The translations under genes and the position numbers were made by a program. From Beduini massiliensis (lineage in GTDB: Bacteria; Bacillota_I; Bacilli_A; Erysipelotrichales; Coprobacillaceae): 64,000 bases of DNA. The stretch lies in the NCBI RefSeq assembly GCF_000829905.1, contig NZ_CDPP01000006.1, positions 558,001-622,000 on the forward strand, in the 5' to 3' direction. Positions 8,278 through 17,041 of this stretch are shown in pieces. The notes beneath the pieces are model-generated. The model was given only the letters and a program-made list of their open reading frames with translations. It ran no database searches and was not told the DNA's origin. Numbering within the stretch: position 1 is the stretch's first letter; every line of letters begins with the position of its first letter.

Positions 8278-9816
8278 TTGAGTGAAAGTAGGACAGAAAA
8301 AGCAATCATAAACAGTTTATTAAGTTTATTATCAATGATCTCTATTCTGTTAATAACATTCATAAGTAGAAAGCTCTTTTTAGAATGTTTAGGAAATGAA
8401 ATTTTAGGATTAAACAGTTTATTTCAAAACATAATTGCCATGCTATCGGTAACAGATGCAGGCTTAAGTACTGCTACTATTTTCTTTTTATATAAACCAA
8501 TTGAAGAAAAAAATTATAAAGAAATAGTAATATTAATTAATTTCTGCAAGAAAATGTATAGTTTTTTAGGGTTAATCGTAGCGATTATTGGTGGAATTTT
8601 AATGTTAAATATTAATTACTTAACGAATACAAGTATAAATAATTCAAAAGTTCAATTATATCTTTTTTTATATATTAGCAGCACTATAGCTACTTATTTT
8701 TTTTCATATAAAAAAAGTATCTTATATGCAAACCAAAAGAACGGTGTTATTTCCATTGTTCATATGATATGTAAAATTTCATTTGAAGTTATACAAATGA
8801 TAGTCATTTTCTTTACAAAGAACTATGTTTATTACTTACTTCTCCTTATACTATTTAATTTCTCAGAAAATTTCATATGTAATATTTATGTAAATAAACA
8901 TTACCCATATTTGAAAGAAAAAAGTAATATTACCCTAAATAAAAAAACAGAAAAAAAATTAATGCTGAAATTGAGGGACATTGCAATACAAAACATTTCT
9001 ACTTTTGCTATCAGCTCTTCTGATAATCTAATTATTTCGAGTTTTATAAGTACGTCTATCGTAGGGGTATATTCAAATTACAATTTGATAATTCAAACAT
9101 TAAAATCTTTTTTCTCTTCCTTTTTTTCTGCATTTACAACTAGTTTTGGTAACTTATCTGTCAGTGCATCTATTGAAAAATGTCATGATGTATATAAAAA
9201 AAGTTTATTTTTTGCGTATGCCTTCTCCAGTGTTACCGCGATTTTATATTTTTGTTTAATTCAAAATTTTATATCATTATGGATTGGTAAATTTTATTTG
9301 CTAAATTCCAAAATACCGTTACTTATGATAATTTTATATTTTTTACAGAATATGAACATTCCAGCAATATCAGTTCAAAATGCTTTAGGATATCACAATT
9401 ACGATAAATATCTAATGATTTTACAAGGAATATTAAATATTATAGTTTCTATATTATTCGTCAATTTATTTGGAATAACAGGTGTAATCTTAGGAACAAT
9501 AATTTCTAATATAATTCCAACAATTGCTAAAAATTTTTTGTTATATAAATATTATTTTATAGATTTTAATTGGAAAAAATTTTGGATAGACTACTTTAAA
9601 TATTTAATACTTTTTTTTATTAACTTTACTTTGACTTATACGTTTATTAATTATATGAATTTTAGCAATCATTTATTCTCATTTATTATAAAAATGGTCT
9701 GTTGCTCACTTTTATCGTTAATTATATTTATAACACTGAGCTTTAATGATTCTAATTTTAAATTCTACAGAAATATCTTGTTTAAACGATTTAAAAAGGA
9801 GGTTCAAGATGAGTAG
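8278..9816 (+). CDS. Wzx-type polysaccharide flippase
   Basis: 512 residues with about 12-14 hydrophobic segments, the size of PST/MATE-fold flippases. The N-terminal 'RKLFLECLGNEILGLNSLF' is typical of Gram-positive capsule exporters. It should move the lipid-linked repeat unit across the membrane. The start is a TTG at 8278 with AGGAGG upstream. The DNA is distinctly more AT-rich than the flanking chromosome, as are the following genes. The last 8 bp overlap the next gene. Confidence 0.88.
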   Translation: MSESRTEKAIINSLLSLLSMISILLITFISRKLFLECLGNEILGLNSLFQNIIAMLSVTDAGLSTATIFFLYKPIEEKNYKEIVILINFCKKMYSFLGLIVAIIGGILMLNINYLTNTSINNSKVQLYLFLYISSTIATYFFSYKKSILYANQKNGVISIVHMICKISFEVIQMIVIFFTKNYVYYLLLLILFNFSENFICNIYVNKHYPYLKEKSNITLNKKTEKKLMLKLRDIAIQNISTFAISSSDNLIISSFISTSIVGVYSNYNLIIQTLKSFFSSFFSAFTTSFGNLSVSASIEKCHDVYKKSLFFAYAFSSVTAILYFCLIQNFISLWIGKFYLLNSKIPLLMIILYFLQNMNIPAISVQNALGYHNYDKYLMILQGILNIIVSILFVNLFGITGVILGTIISNIIPTIAKNFLLYKYYFIDFNWKKFWIDYFKYLILFFINFTLTYTFINYMNFSNHLFSFIIKMVCCSLLSLIIFITLSFNDSNFKFYRNILFKRFKKEVQDE

Positions 9817-10621
9817 CAAAAATGATTGTTCTATACTAATGTTAGCCAGTGATAAAACCTTGGATTTAGTCCACTTAAATTTGCTTATGATTAAAAAATT
9901 TTGGGAAGATTGTCCATTTAAGATTTATATTGGACTTGAAAATAGCAGTATCAATAATTTTAATTATAATTTAAATATTGAAGTGTTAAACTACAGTAAA
10001 AACAATAGTTGGTCAACCCGAGTTAAAAGTTATATAGATTATATTGACACAGAGTATATTATGATAATTTTAGACGATTTTATTGTTGAAGAACCTGTAC
10101 AATCTGTAACTTTAAAAAAATACTTAGAATTTATGAAACAAAATAAAAATGTTGTAAATATATGTTTAACAGATATGCCGGGAAAAAAAATAAAGAAATA
10201 TAATACTTTAGAACTTAGAAAAAAAGAAACATTATGGTTATTTAATTACCAAATGGGGTTTTGGAAAACAAATTATTTAAGGAACGTTATAGTTAATAAT
10301 GAAACTCCTTGGGAGTCTGAGATGTATGGATCAATGCGCGCGCAAAAACTAAATGGAGATTTTTTATCTATTATTAACGAGAGTAAAAAACCAATCTGTT
10401 ATAATCGTGGATTTCTAGTTTTTAAATCACATTGGAATCTTGAAGAGGTCAGACGGCTAGAAAATAAACTGTCTTTAAAAATTGATTTACATAATCGTCC
10501 AGTTTCTTCTAAAGCCGTTGATCAGATATCAATAATAGGAAAATTTAAAAGAAAATTTAAAATATATTATAAACAAATTTATTATAAATATTTTTGGAAA
10601 ATAAAAGAGGAGGAAAAGTAG
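9809..10621 (+). CDS. Putative glycosyltransferase of the polysaccharide locus
   Basis: 270 residues from the ATG at 9809, which has GGAGG 5 nt upstream and overlaps the flippase stop. Longer upstream starts would lie within the flippase gene. 'TEYIMIILDDFIVEEP' resembles the acidic metal-binding turn of GT-A transferases, and basic residues crowd the C terminus as in membrane-associated enzymes. No specific family is recognised. The call rests on this motif and on the locus. Confidence 0.55.
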   Translation: MSSKNDCSILMLASDKTLDLVHLNLLMIKKFWEDCPFKIYIGLENSSINNFNYNLNIEVLNYSKNNSWSTRVKSYIDYIDTEYIMIILDDFIVEEPVQSVTLKKYLEFMKQNKNVVNICLTDMPGKKIKKYNTLELRKKETLWLFNYQMGFWKTNYLRNVIVNNETPWESEMYGSMRAQKLNGDFLSIINESKKPICYNRGFLVFKSHWNLEEVRRLENKLSLKIDLHNRPVSSKAVDQISIIGKFKRKFKIYYKQIYYKYFWKIKEEEK

Positions 10622-10639
10622 AAAAGTCTACGTGAAAAT

Positions 10640-11473
10640 ATGACAAAGATAGCAATTTTATATATAGGTATTGGTAAATATAGCGTTATGTGGGATGATT
10701 TTTTTGAATCAGCTGAAAAATATTTTTTATCTGATAATAAATATGAAAAAAATTACTTTGTATTTACAGATGACCCAATTTTATTAAATAGTAATTTATC
10801 TAGAGTTAAATTTATTGAAGTAAATAATTTTGGGTGGCCAGGCAATACTTTATATAGATTTCACATGTTTGATTTAATTAATGAAGATTTAAAATATTAT
10901 GATTTTTGTTATTTCTTTAATGCTAATGCTTTATTTATTAAGCCGCTTTCCGAAGAACTTATACCAAGGGAAGGGAGTGATATGATTTTTGCTAAACATT
11001 TCAGATTTGAAAAGTCTAATCCGCTACAATTTCCATTAGATCGAAACAAAAAGTCCACTGCATATGTAGAATGGGGAGATGAGGGCAAAGATTACATACA
11101 AGCTTGTTTTTTTGGTGCAAAAACCTCAAGATTTCTTGATATCACAAAGACTCCTAAAAAAAATATAGAAATAGATGATTCTAATGGAATATGTGCGTTA
11201 TGGCATGACGAATCTCATTTAAATAAATATATAATAAATAAAACTTATACAATTATTGATTACACCTTCGTTTATCCAGAAAGTCTAACTCTAAGTTATC
11301 CACCAAATTTATTGATGAGATCAAAAGAAAGATATGCTTCCTTATCATCGTTACGAGGAATTCAAAATAAAGGGAAATTTAATTTGGTTTCAAATAAAAT
11401 CAAAAATAAGAAATACAAGCTTTGGTGCGAGTTTAATATAATAAAATATAAAATAAGGATGCAATTCAAATGA
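10640..11473 (+). CDS. GT6-family glycosyltransferase (ABO-type fold, NAN variant)
   Basis: 277 residues. Three landmarks fit CAZy family GT6, which includes the mammalian ABO and alpha-1,3-galactosyltransferases: 'WPGNTLYRFHMF', 'YFFNANALF' with N94-A-N96 where the animal enzymes have a DxD metal site, and 'ALWHDESHLNKY' around W188-H193, the hallmark acceptor and catalytic segment. Bacterial GT6 enzymes are known to replace DxD with NxN and to work without metal. It would add an alpha-1,3-linked Gal or GalNAc-type sugar, possibly making a host-like blood-group epitope. Specificity is inferred from the family only. Confidence 0.85.
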   Translation: MTKIAILYIGIGKYSVMWDDFFESAEKYFLSDNKYEKNYFVFTDDPILLNSNLSRVKFIEVNNFGWPGNTLYRFHMFDLINEDLKYYDFCYFFNANALFIKPLSEELIPREGSDMIFAKHFRFEKSNPLQFPLDRNKKSTAYVEWGDEGKDYIQACFFGAKTSRFLDITKTPKKNIEIDDSNGICALWHDESHLNKYIINKTYTIIDYTFVYPESLTLSYPPNLLMRSKERYASLSSLRGIQNKGKFNLVSNKIKNKKYKLWCEFNIIKYKIRMQFK

Positions 11474-12522
11474 TAGGTTGGCTTATATATTTTATTACGC
11501 TTTTGCTTTGCATTTTAAAAAAAGAAAAGAAATATATTATCCCATTATTTATAACTGTAATAATAATATTTTCTTTAAATTACAACAATGCAGATTATAA
11601 AAATTATTTAAACTTATATAAGTTATCATCTACAGAATTCTTTAATAATACAGGCTTTCCTGGCTATATGGTAATTATGAGATTATGCAATCTATTAGGA
11701 ATCTCATATCAGTCTTTTTTATTAATAGTAAGCATTTCAGGGTTGGGATTAATTTTAATTATCTTCTTAAAGCTAAGCAACTTTCCAAATCTTTGCTTCT
11801 CTCTTTATTGCATAGCCCCCTTTTTTAGTGACGTAATTCAGATTAGAAACTTTATTGTAATGGTAATTCTCACTTTGGCAATAGTTATATTATTGTCACA
11901 AATGAAATATAAAAAAATAATTTTTATTATACTAATAATACTAGCCTCTACCGTTCAAATAATGGCCTTATACTATTTAATATTAATTTTTTATGACTCT
12001 AAAAAATTTCAATGTATATCTAAAAATTGGAAAAAGAGTATATTTTTCAGTCTTTTTATATCGATAGTCATCATTTTAATAATCCCATATTTTCCATCCT
12101 TTTTCCCGATTAATAAGATTCAATATTTTTTTTCAGACATTCATTTTCATTCAAGAAACCTTTTAATGTTTCTTGCAGCAATAGTTCAACTATTATTAGT
12201 AAATTATATTTTAGATTTTAATCTAATAAATAACAAATTTTTACTATATAAAAATTATCTATCAACATTAAGTTTAATAGTCTATTTATCGACACCTCTT
12301 ATTTTATTTAGTTTTCAATTTTATAGAATAGTGAGAAATTTTTTACCAATTTATTATTTTATATTTATAGAAGGATTAATGAGCTGTAATTTCAAAAAGC
12401 AAAAGAAATTACTTTTTATAGGTATACAGATATTAATTGCATTCTTATACATGGTTTTAAATCAATTTTCTGTTGTAAAGGATATAATGGAATTTAATTA
12501 CATATTTCAGATTTTTAGTTAA
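11470..12522 (+). CDS. EpsG/Wzy-like polysaccharide polymerase
   Basis: 350 residues with about 9-10 hydrophobic segments and little sequence conservation, as usual for polymerases. 'YNNADYKNYLNLY' near residue 40 and 'DVIQIRNFIVMVILTLA' fit the EpsG-type family. It would join repeat units on the outer membrane face after flipping. It overlaps the GT6 gene by 4 bp. This is the only polymerase candidate in the locus. Confidence 0.75.
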   Translation: MIGWLIYFITLLLCILKKEKKYIIPLFITVIIIFSLNYNNADYKNYLNLYKLSSTEFFNNTGFPGYMVIMRLCNLLGISYQSFLLIVSISGLGLILIIFLKLSNFPNLCFSLYCIAPFFSDVIQIRNFIVMVILTLAIVILLSQMKYKKIIFIILIILASTVQIMALYYLILIFYDSKKFQCISKNWKKSIFFSLFISIVIILIIPYFPSFFPINKIQYFFSDIHFHSRNLLMFLAAIVQLLLVNYILDFNLINNKFLLYKNYLSTLSLIVYLSTPLILFSFQFYRIVRNFLPIYYFIFIEGLMSCNFKKQKKLLFIGIQILIAFLYMVLNQFSVVKDIMEFNYIFQIFS

Positions 12523-12649
12523 TAGAATTATATCAAAAAAATTCAACTAATAAATAAGAATACTTTTTAAAAAAGTTTTTTTATTATTATTAAAATTTCA
12601 AAAATAAAACTTATATGTAGTATCTAAAAATGCAAAAATGGAGGAAATT

Positions 12650-13693
12650 ATGACAACATTTAAAGATAAAATTCTACTTATAACTGGTGGTACTGGTTCT
12701 TTTGGTAACGCCGTACTTAAAAGATTTCTAAATAGTGATTTTAAAGAAATACGAATATTTTCAAGAGATGAATTAAAACAAGATGATATGCGTCATAAAT
12801 ATCAAGCTAAATATCCAGAATTGAGTAATAAAATCAAATTTTATATTGGCAATGTTAGGGATATTGATTCAGTAAGAAATGCTATGCATGGTGTCGACTA
12901 TATCTTTCATGCTGCTGCCCTTAAGCAAGTACCCTCTTGTGAATTCTTTCCGATTGAGGCAGTTAAAACAAATGTACTTGGAACAGAAAATGTTTTAACA
13001 GCTGCTATAGAATGTGGTGTAAAAAAAGTTGTTTGTCTCAGTACAGATAAAGCTGCTTATCCTGTAAATGCAATGGGAATAAGTAAAGCAATGATGGAGA
13101 AAGTAATAGTAGCTAAATCTCGTTCAGTTAATCCTAGCAAAACAAGTATTATGTGTACACGTTACGGAAATGTAATGTGCTCAAGAGGAAGTGTAATTCC
13201 TCTTTTTATTTCACAAATAAAGGAAGGAAAACCTTTAACACTAACTGATCCAAATATGACTAGATTCATAATGTCCTTGGAGGAAGCTGTAGATTTAGTT
13301 CTTTTTGCATTTGAACATGGTGAAAGTGGAGATATATTAGTGCAAAAAGCCTCAGCAACAACAGTTGAGGTATTAGCAGAAGCTATAAAAAAACTTTTTC
13401 ACTATAATAAAGAAAATAAAATTATCGGTATTCGCCATGGAGAAAAAACATTTGAAACATTATTGACTAATGAGGAATGTTCAAAAGCAATTGATATGGG
13501 AGATTTTTATAGAGTTCCATGTGACAAAAGAAATTTAAATTATGATAATTATTTATCAAAAGGTACTGGTCGCAATGGCTTGACTGAATTTGATTCAAAT
13601 AATACAGAATTACTCACAGTTGAAGAAACTATAAAAAAATTATTAACACTTCAAGAAATTAGAGATGAAATATTTACTTGGGAGACAAAGTAA
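12650..13693 (+). CDS. CapE/FnlA-type UDP-GlcNAc 4,6-dehydratase/5-epimerase
   Basis: 347 residues. The Rossmann motif is 'ITGGTGSFGNAVL', followed by 'FHAAALKQVPSCE' and the active-site region 'LSTDKAAYPVNAMGISKAMMEK'-type segment near residues 127-146. There Met occupies the position of the usual catalytic Tyr of YxxxK, as I recall for the CapE group. The family converts UDP-GlcNAc to a 6-deoxy-4-keto L-sugar, first step to L-FucNAc and related sugars. The ATG at 12650 has GGAGG 5 nt upstream, better than 12638. A 127-bp gap separates it from the polymerase gene, the largest inside the locus. Confidence 0.88.
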   Translation: MTTFKDKILLITGGTGSFGNAVLKRFLNSDFKEIRIFSRDELKQDDMRHKYQAKYPELSNKIKFYIGNVRDIDSVRNAMHGVDYIFHAAALKQVPSCEFFPIEAVKTNVLGTENVLTAAIECGVKKVVCLSTDKAAYPVNAMGISKAMMEKVIVAKSRSVNPSKTSIMCTRYGNVMCSRGSVIPLFISQIKEGKPLTLTDPNMTRFIMSLEEAVDLVLFAFEHGESGDILVQKASATTVEVLAEAIKKLFHYNKENKIIGIRHGEKTFETLLTNEECSKAIDMGDFYRVPCDKRNLNYDNYLSKGTGRNGLTEFDSNNTELLTVEETIKKLLTLQEIRDEIFTWETK

Positions 13694-14434
13694 ATGAAAA
13701 TATTAATTACTGGTAAAAATGGCTTTATTGCTAGAAATCTCATAGAATACCTTGATAAATCCATAAATAAATATGATTTACTTTTATATTCTCATAAAGA
13801 TGATGATTCTTTATTGGAAGAATATTGTAAAGAATGTGACTTTGTTTTTCATCTTGCAGCTGTTCAGAGATCTAATAATCAATACGAGTTTAAAACTGGC
13901 AATGTTAATTTAACTAAAAAGATAATTTTACTACTTAAAAATAATAAGAATTATGTACCAATTTTATTTAGTTCATCTACTCAAATAGAAAATGATTCTA
14001 TTTTTGCTAAAACAAAAATAGAAGCTGAAAGAATTTTTATAGATTACTCAAAAACACACAATGTTAAAGTGTTTATTTATAGATTAAATCATATATATGG
14101 AAAATATGGTAAACCAAACTTTAACAATGTAATAAGTACATTCTTATACAATATTGCTAATGATCTTCCAATTAGCATTAATAATATAAATCACATATTA
14201 GAGATAACATATATAAATGATTTAATTTTAGATTTTGAAAAATGTTTAAACAATATAGATAACGCAACCAATAAATACTATTATTTTCCATCAAAAAAGA
14301 CAACACTTACCATGGCTGATTTAGTATATCAAATTTCTAAGTCATTAAGTAATAAAACAAATAAAACAGAATTACAACATAATTTATTTAATACATATAT
14401 GTACTATTATAAAAGCAGAATTTTTGATTTTTAA
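13694..14434 (+). CDS. CapF-like reductase lacking the cupin domain and catalytic Tyr
   Basis: 246 residues starting directly after the CapE stop. 'ITGKNGFIARNL' and 'FVFHLAAVQRSNN' match the N-terminal SDR domain of CapF/FnlB/WbjC. CapF is about 370 residues with a C-terminal cupin domain that epimerises C3; here the protein ends where that domain would begin. The YxxxK motif reads F104-A-K-T-K108, so the catalytic Tyr is Phe. The locus has no CapG-type 2-epimerase. Either the enzyme is degenerate, or it belongs to a shorter reductase group and makes a different deoxy sugar. CapF-like identity is fairly sure; activity is doubtful. Confidence 0.7.
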   Translation: MKILITGKNGFIARNLIEYLDKSINKYDLLLYSHKDDDSLLEEYCKECDFVFHLAAVQRSNNQYEFKTGNVNLTKKIILLLKNNKNYVPILFSSSTQIENDSIFAKTKIEAERIFIDYSKTHNVKVFIYRLNHIYGKYGKPNFNNVISTFLYNIANDLPISINNINHILEITYINDLILDFEKCLNNIDNATNKYYYFPSKKTTLTMADLVYQISKSLSNKTNKTELQHNLFNTYMYYYKSRIFDF

Positions 14435-14473
14435 AATAAATCTAAAATATAATTAGAAATACAGGAGGAAAAA

Positions 14474-15316
14474 ATGCCAGTAATATCAATAATTATGGGA
14501 GTATATAATGAAGCTGAAAAATTACCAAAATCTGTAAATTCCATTTTAAAACAGTCATTTACAGATTTTGAATTAATAATTTGTGATGACGGTTCTACGG
14601 ACCATACTTATAAAGTTCTAGAGACCTTCGCTAAACAAGACAATAGAATAATTATTTTAAAAAATAAAGAAAATAAAAAACTTGCATATACACTAAATAG
14701 GTGTATTCAACATTCAAAGGGAGATTATATCGCAAGAATGGATGCTGATGATTATGCAGCTAAAAATCGACTAGAAATACAATTTGAATTTTTAGAAAAA
14801 CATAAAGAATATGCTTTTGTTGGTACAAGTAGGTATATGTATGATGAAAAGGGGGTATGGGGAGAAGATATTCTAAACGGAGAAGTTAAACTCGATCAGT
14901 TATTCACTCTAAAAGCTTCTTTTGTACATCCGACGATATTAATAAGAAAAAGTGCTTTATTGGAAGTTAATGGATATACAGATTTAAAAAGAACTGAACG
15001 CACTGAGGATCTAGATTTATGGTATAAATTATATTCAAAAGGATACAAAGGGTTTAATTTAGAAAATAAACTATTATATTATTTTGAAGATATTTCGTCT
15101 TCTTATAAACGAAAATACATATACAGGATTAATGCTTCTAAAGTCACTTTTTATTGGTTGAAAAAAAATAAGTTAATAATAAAATATTTTTATTTTTTTA
15201 TTAGACCATTAATAGTAGGACTTCTTCCAAAAAAAATATTATTAAATCATCATAAAAACAAATACATTATAAAAGAAAATTTAAATAGCAATACGGAGGG
15301 GAAAATACATGAGTGA
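14474..15316 (+). CDS. Glycosyltransferase family 2
   Basis: 280 residues with the classical GT2 opening 'VISIIMGVYNEAEKLPKSV', 'ELIICDDGSTDHT' and the metal-binding 'YIARMDADDYA'. 'HPTILIRKSAL' and 'TEDLDLWYKLYSKGY' complete the GT-A core, with the catalytic base probably in 'TED'. Inverting transfer of one sugar of the repeat unit is expected. AGGAGG precedes the ATG. It overlaps the next gene by 8 bp. Confidence 0.9.
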   Translation: MPVISIIMGVYNEAEKLPKSVNSILKQSFTDFELIICDDGSTDHTYKVLETFAKQDNRIIILKNKENKKLAYTLNRCIQHSKGDYIARMDADDYAAKNRLEIQFEFLEKHKEYAFVGTSRYMYDEKGVWGEDILNGEVKLDQLFTLKASFVHPTILIRKSALLEVNGYTDLKRTERTEDLDLWYKLYSKGYKGFNLENKLLYYFEDISSSYKRKYIYRINASKVTFYWLKKNKLIIKYFYFFIRPLIVGLLPKKILLNHHKNKYIIKENLNSNTEGKIHE

Positions 15317-16094
15317 AAATCTACCACTATTATTAACCGCCACAATTAATTCTAATGTTTATAATAACGTTGGAAACATCATTACAGATATCCAATTAAG
15401 AAAAGAACAATATTATACATGTTTAAATAAATATATAACTGAAACAGATTTTAATCCCATTATTTTTATTGAAAATTCAGATTATAACATAGATAAAAAA
15501 CTATTTTATGATTGTGCTAAATTACATTCAAAACAGATTGAATTCATAAGTGGATCTATTATGAAAAAAGAAATAATTAACTATGGTAAATCTTTTGGTG
15601 ACGCATTTTTAATTATGGAGGCATTATCCAAAAGTGTTTTATTAAACAACGAAGAATTTTTTTATAAAGTTTCTGGAAGAATCTTTTTAAAAAACCATAG
15701 AGCAATATGCCAAACTGCGTTAAAACAAAGAAATGAATTTATTATTTATGACAGTTTAAAATATTGCTTTACTAATTTTTTTAAAGTTAATAAAAATGAT
15801 TACCTCACATATTTTAATAAATCTTATACATTATGTAATGAAACTAACCAAAAGCTTATTGAAAACGTTTTTTATGATATAATTAAAACATCAAATATTA
15901 CTGTTTCTTGTTTTAAAGTTTACCCTAATTTTGATGGTGTAATGGGTGCTACCGGAGGAAATTACTCTGGAAAAAAGTTTGAACGTTATCTAAGAAATAT
16001 TGCTATAAAATTAGGAGTTTTTAACTATAAATCCAAATGGAGATTTATAATCAGTATCCTCTATAAAGTTAAAACAAATATAATAAATCATTAA
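15309..16094 (+). CDS. Unknown protein, probable glycosyltransferase of the locus
   Basis: 261 residues, not recognised with certainty. 'FFYKVSGRIFLKNHRA' resembles the 'K-x-x-GR-Y/F' segment seen in some capsule glycosyltransferases that lack a clear DxD motif. 'YGKSFGDAFLIMEALSKS' is typical of the helix before it. There is no signal peptide; a basic, hydrophobic C terminus could touch the membrane. It starts inside the GT2 gene and is last in the operon. Confidence 0.5.
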   Translation: MSENLPLLLTATINSNVYNNVGNIITDIQLRKEQYYTCLNKYITETDFNPIIFIENSDYNIDKKLFYDCAKLHSKQIEFISGSIMKKEIINYGKSFGDAFLIMEALSKSVLLNNEEFFYKVSGRIFLKNHRAICQTALKQRNEFIIYDSLKYCFTNFFKVNKNDYLTYFNKSYTLCNETNQKLIENVFYDIIKTSNITVSCFKVYPNFDGVMGATGGNYSGKKFERYLRNIAIKLGVFNYKSKWRFIISILYKVKTNIINH

Positions 16095-16307
16095 TATTAA
16101 TCATATTAATGAAGGCTATCTTTCTTTCATTAACCTTTGTTCATTTATACAATTTCATTACTTACTCATTTTCATTTATTAATTATACTTTTTTGAAATA
16201 TCTAGAAGATTCCGTAATAATATATATTAAAATGACTTTTTTATTTACTATCAAAGATTTTTATATCCATTATGATTGTAACCTCTTTTTCAATAAGAAA
16301 TATTTGT
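16095..16307. other. AT-rich gap after the polysaccharide operon
   Basis: No supported gene. A short open frame here has no ribosome-binding site or recognisable sequence. Confidence 0.5.
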
Positions 16308-16340
16308 ACCGCTCGTTTTTATTTACGAACGGTTTTTTTT
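16308..16340 (+). terminator. Terminator of the polysaccharide operon
   Basis: ACCG-C-TCGT pairs with ACGA-A-CGGT around an 8-nt loop and is followed by T8. It lies between convergent genes. Confidence 0.85.
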
Positions 16341-16923
16341 ACCCTAAAAAATAAATAGCGAGAGCAATTAACTCTGTGATCATCCCCATAATTCTGCCTA
16401 TCATCTTTGTTTTCTTAACCCCAAACATTTCATAAGTCTGAGGTGTACAATAAGGAAATAACACGATGATAGTTCCCAATTCAAACATACCGGCCCCAAC
16501 CAAACGTGACTGCCACAATGATTCAGGATAGAATGCCCCAATAAGCATCACAATAACCCCAACTGCTATTCCTAAATAAAACCATTTTAAATTTTTTTGA
16601 ATTAAACGCATTTCTGCTTCATAATTATTTTGACAAACCGAACTGCAAAATGGTTGGTAATCATAATAAAATGTGGCTTTCTTATGACAATAACGGCATT
16701 TTTCTTTCTTTATAGAAGCGATGGGCTGTTTTTTTGTAATTAATTCATCTAGTGTAATATGATACAAGTTGGCTAACTGAATCAGATTATCCGTATCCGG
16801 GCGACTTTGATCATTCTCCCATTTGGACACAGCCTGACGACTGACCGTTAAATATTCAGCCACAGCCTCCTGTGATAATTGGGTTCGTTTTCGATAATAA
16901 TAAAGTTTTTCTCCTAATGTCAT
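16339..16923 (-). CDS. XRE regulator with Cys4 zinc-ribbon and membrane segments
   Basis: About 194 residues. Residues 3-60 form an XRE helix-turn-helix ('LSQEAVAEYLTVSRQAVSKWE'-type). A Cys4 cluster follows, 'CRYCHKK' then 'CSSVC', probably binding zinc. Two to three hydrophobic segments end the protein, so it is a membrane-attached transcription factor. The start at 16923 is chosen because GAGGTG lies 6 nt upstream; the in-frame GTG at 16932 overlaps that site. Such proteins often regulate their own neighbourhood, but the target is unknown. Confidence 0.8.
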   Translation of the reverse strand: MTLGEKLYYYRKRTQLSQEAVAEYLTVSRQAVSKWENDQSRPDTDNLIQLANLYHITLDELITKKQPIASIKKEKCRYCHKKATFYYDYQPFCSSVCQNNYEAEMRLIQKNLKWFYLGIAVGVIVMLIGAFYPESLWQSRLVGAGMFELGTIIVLFPYCTPQTYEMFGVKKTKMIGRIMGMITELIALAIYFLG

Positions 16924-17006
16924 CATAAACACCTCACTTACTATTCATGATTATACTCATATTCTCTGATTTGTATATCAACTATTGGTTGCAGTGACTC
17001 AAATTT

Positions 17007-17037
17007 AAAAAAACGTATGACTTTTCAGCCATACGTT
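17007..17037 (-). terminator. Terminator of the double esterase gene
   Basis: AACGTATG (17012-17019) pairs with CATACGTT (17030-17037) and is followed on the minus strand by T7. Confidence 0.85.
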
Positions 17038-17041
17038 CACT

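Noticed and set aside
12650-13693. CapE called defective because YxxxK is MxxxK
   Set aside because: To my recollection the CapE/FnlA group naturally has Met at this position, and all other motifs are intact.
16109-16354. 81-residue open frame after the polysaccharide operon
   Set aside because: No ribosome-binding site, no recognisable sequence, and it runs through the operon terminator.
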